5,268 bases of DNA from positions 1,519 to 6,786 of the forward strand of contig DMKW01000260.1 of the NCBI GenBank assembly GCA_003454135.1, given 5' to 3'. Under the pieces are notes generated by a model. It made no database searches and was not told where the DNA came from. It saw nothing but the letters and a program-made list of their open reading frames with translations. The stretch's first letter is position 1. Each line of letters opens with the position of its first letter. A program made the translations under genes and the position numbers. Source of the DNA: Microbacteriaceae bacterium (GTDB lineage Bacteria; Actinomycetota; Actinomycetes; Actinomycetales; Microbacteriaceae). Below, in pieces: positions 4,418 through 5,268 of this stretch.

Positions 4418-5268
4418 TCATTCGATGCGCACCTCGGTCGGGGACTTGTCCGGCCGCCAGCCGCGCCACGATGCCTGGCGCAGCCGACCACCCGACGTCC
4501 ATTCTGCGAATTCCACCTCCCCGACGAGCGCGGGCTCCACCCAGCGGGCGTCGGCTCCGTCCGCACCTGGCACGCCGTCGAGCGGCGGCGAATCCCGCGC
4601 GAGCGGGCCGAGGGTGCGCATGATGTCGTCGAGCTGCCGGTCGGTGAAGCCCGTGCCCACCCGTCCGACGTACCGCAGCCCCGAGCCGTCCGGCACGCCG
4701 ACGAGCAGCGAGCCGATGCTCGATGCCCGTCGCCCGTTTCCCGGCCTCCAGCCGCCGATCACGACCTCTTGCATTCGGTGGTGCTTGATCTTGATCCACG
4801 ATCGTGACCGCGCACCCGGTTGGTAGGTGCCGGAGCGTCTCTTCGCCACGATGCCCTCCATTCCGAGTTCGCGGCTCACGGCGATGGCCGCCTCGACGCT
4901 GCGGTCGAGGGATGGGGGGACCTGGATGCTGCTGGATGTGCCCGGCTTGAGCGCGCTCTCGAGACGCGCCCGACGCTCGTCGTACGGAACCTTGAGAAGG
5001 CTGTCACCGTCGACCGCGAGCAGGTCGAACGCCATGAAGTGCACGGGAGCCGATCGGGCCGAGCGCTTGACGTCGCTCGCCTTCGTGAGGTTCATCCGGG
5101 TTTGCAGCAGACCGAAATCGGGGCGCCCATGCGAGTCGAGCGCGACGATTTCGCCGTCGACGGCCGCCGTCGTCGCCGAGACGACGGTGCCGAGTTCGCG
5201 GAGTTCCGGATAGCCGGCCGTGAGGTCTTTGCCGTTGCGGCTCGTGAGCCGAACGGTGCCGCCGTCGA
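4418..5268 (-). CDS. ligD: ATP-dependent DNA ligase, LigD type (C-terminal part)
   Basis: The frame is open to the right edge, so 282 C-terminal residues are seen and the start is outside. Counting from the edge, SRNGKDLT (9-16) is the segment that follows the KxDG adenylation motif in this family; the motif itself is missing here. DGEIVALD (37-44), FMAFDLL (77-83), EGIVAK (137-142) and WIKIK (157-161) are nucleotidyltransferase motifs III, IIIa, IV and V, all intact. Residues about 166-282 form the OB-fold domain, with GRVGTGF and RQASWRGWRPDK matching the mycobacterial LigD ligase domain as I recall it. The enzyme seals nicks or ends using ATP and in bacteria works with Ku in end joining. 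No polymerase domain follows, so it is a stand-alone ligase or has other domains N-terminal; LigC is the alternative name. The internal ATG at 5095 is not the start, since it falls between motifs III and IIIa. Confidence 0.92.
   Translation of the reverse strand, partial: DGGTVRLTSRNGKDLTAGYPELRELGTVVSATTAAVDGEIVALDSHGRPDFGLLQTRMNLTKASDVKRSARSAPVHFMAFDLLAVDGDSLLKVPYDERRARLESALKPGTSSSIQVPPSLDRSVEAAIAVSRELGMEGIVAKRRSGTYQPGARSRSWIKIKHHRMQEVVIGGWRPGNGRRASSIGSLLVGVPDGSGLRYVGRVGTGFTDRQLDDIMRTLGPLARDSPPLDGVPGADGADARWVEPALVGEVEFAEWTSGGRLRQASWRGWRPDKSPTEVRIE

Noticed and set aside
1..5268. CRISPR array, insertion sequence or transposase
   Set aside because: No regularly spaced direct repeats, no terminal inverted repeats flanking a gene, and no transposase or integrase motif were seen.

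Overview
The window looks like chromosomal DNA from a high-GC actinobacterium, most likely of the Microbacteriaceae type. The reasons are the strong G/C bias at third codon positions, a LytR-CpsA-Psr (LCP) protein with a Ser/Thr/Pro-rich, Cys-containing tail, and a LigD-type ATP-dependent DNA ligase whose C-terminal half closely resembles the mycobacterial enzyme as I remember it. The family assignment rests on protein appearance only; no database search was possible.

Layout, left to right. Bases 1-419 carry no convincing gene. They hold a TTC repeat at the left edge, two overlapping hairpins (264-316) and a short stretch (381-414) resembling the variable loop, T-arm, acceptor strand and CCA end of a tRNA, but with no 5' half. 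Next come two minus-strand genes: a small secreted protein with features of a lysozyme-like domain (420-1103), and upstream of it an eight-or-so-TM flippase-like membrane protein of the YbhN / lysylphosphatidylglycerol synthase TM family (1272-2309). A divergent intergenic region of 244 bases with a perfect 6+2+6 inverted repeat (2449-2462) separates this pair from a plus-strand LCP wall-polymer transferase (2554-3846). A good promoter-like sequence then leads to a small unrecognised plus-strand gene (4050-4313) that ends at a T-tract terminator. It converges on the 3' end of a minus-strand ATP-dependent DNA ligase (4418 to the right edge), whose N-terminal part lies outside the window.

Functional picture. 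Three adjacent genes concern the cell envelope: an LCP enzyme that attaches wall polymers to peptidoglycan, a polytopic flippase-like protein, and a secreted protein probably acting on the wall. They are not one operon, and whether they work together is inference. The ligase belongs to DNA end joining and appears unrelated.

I do not see a clearly new multi-gene system. The most unusual signals are structural: a perfect 22-bp palindrome inside the early coding region of the secreted protein, surrounded by further inverted repeats around its start codon; the tRNA-3'-end-like fragment eight bases past that gene's stop; and the hairpin pair at 264-316.
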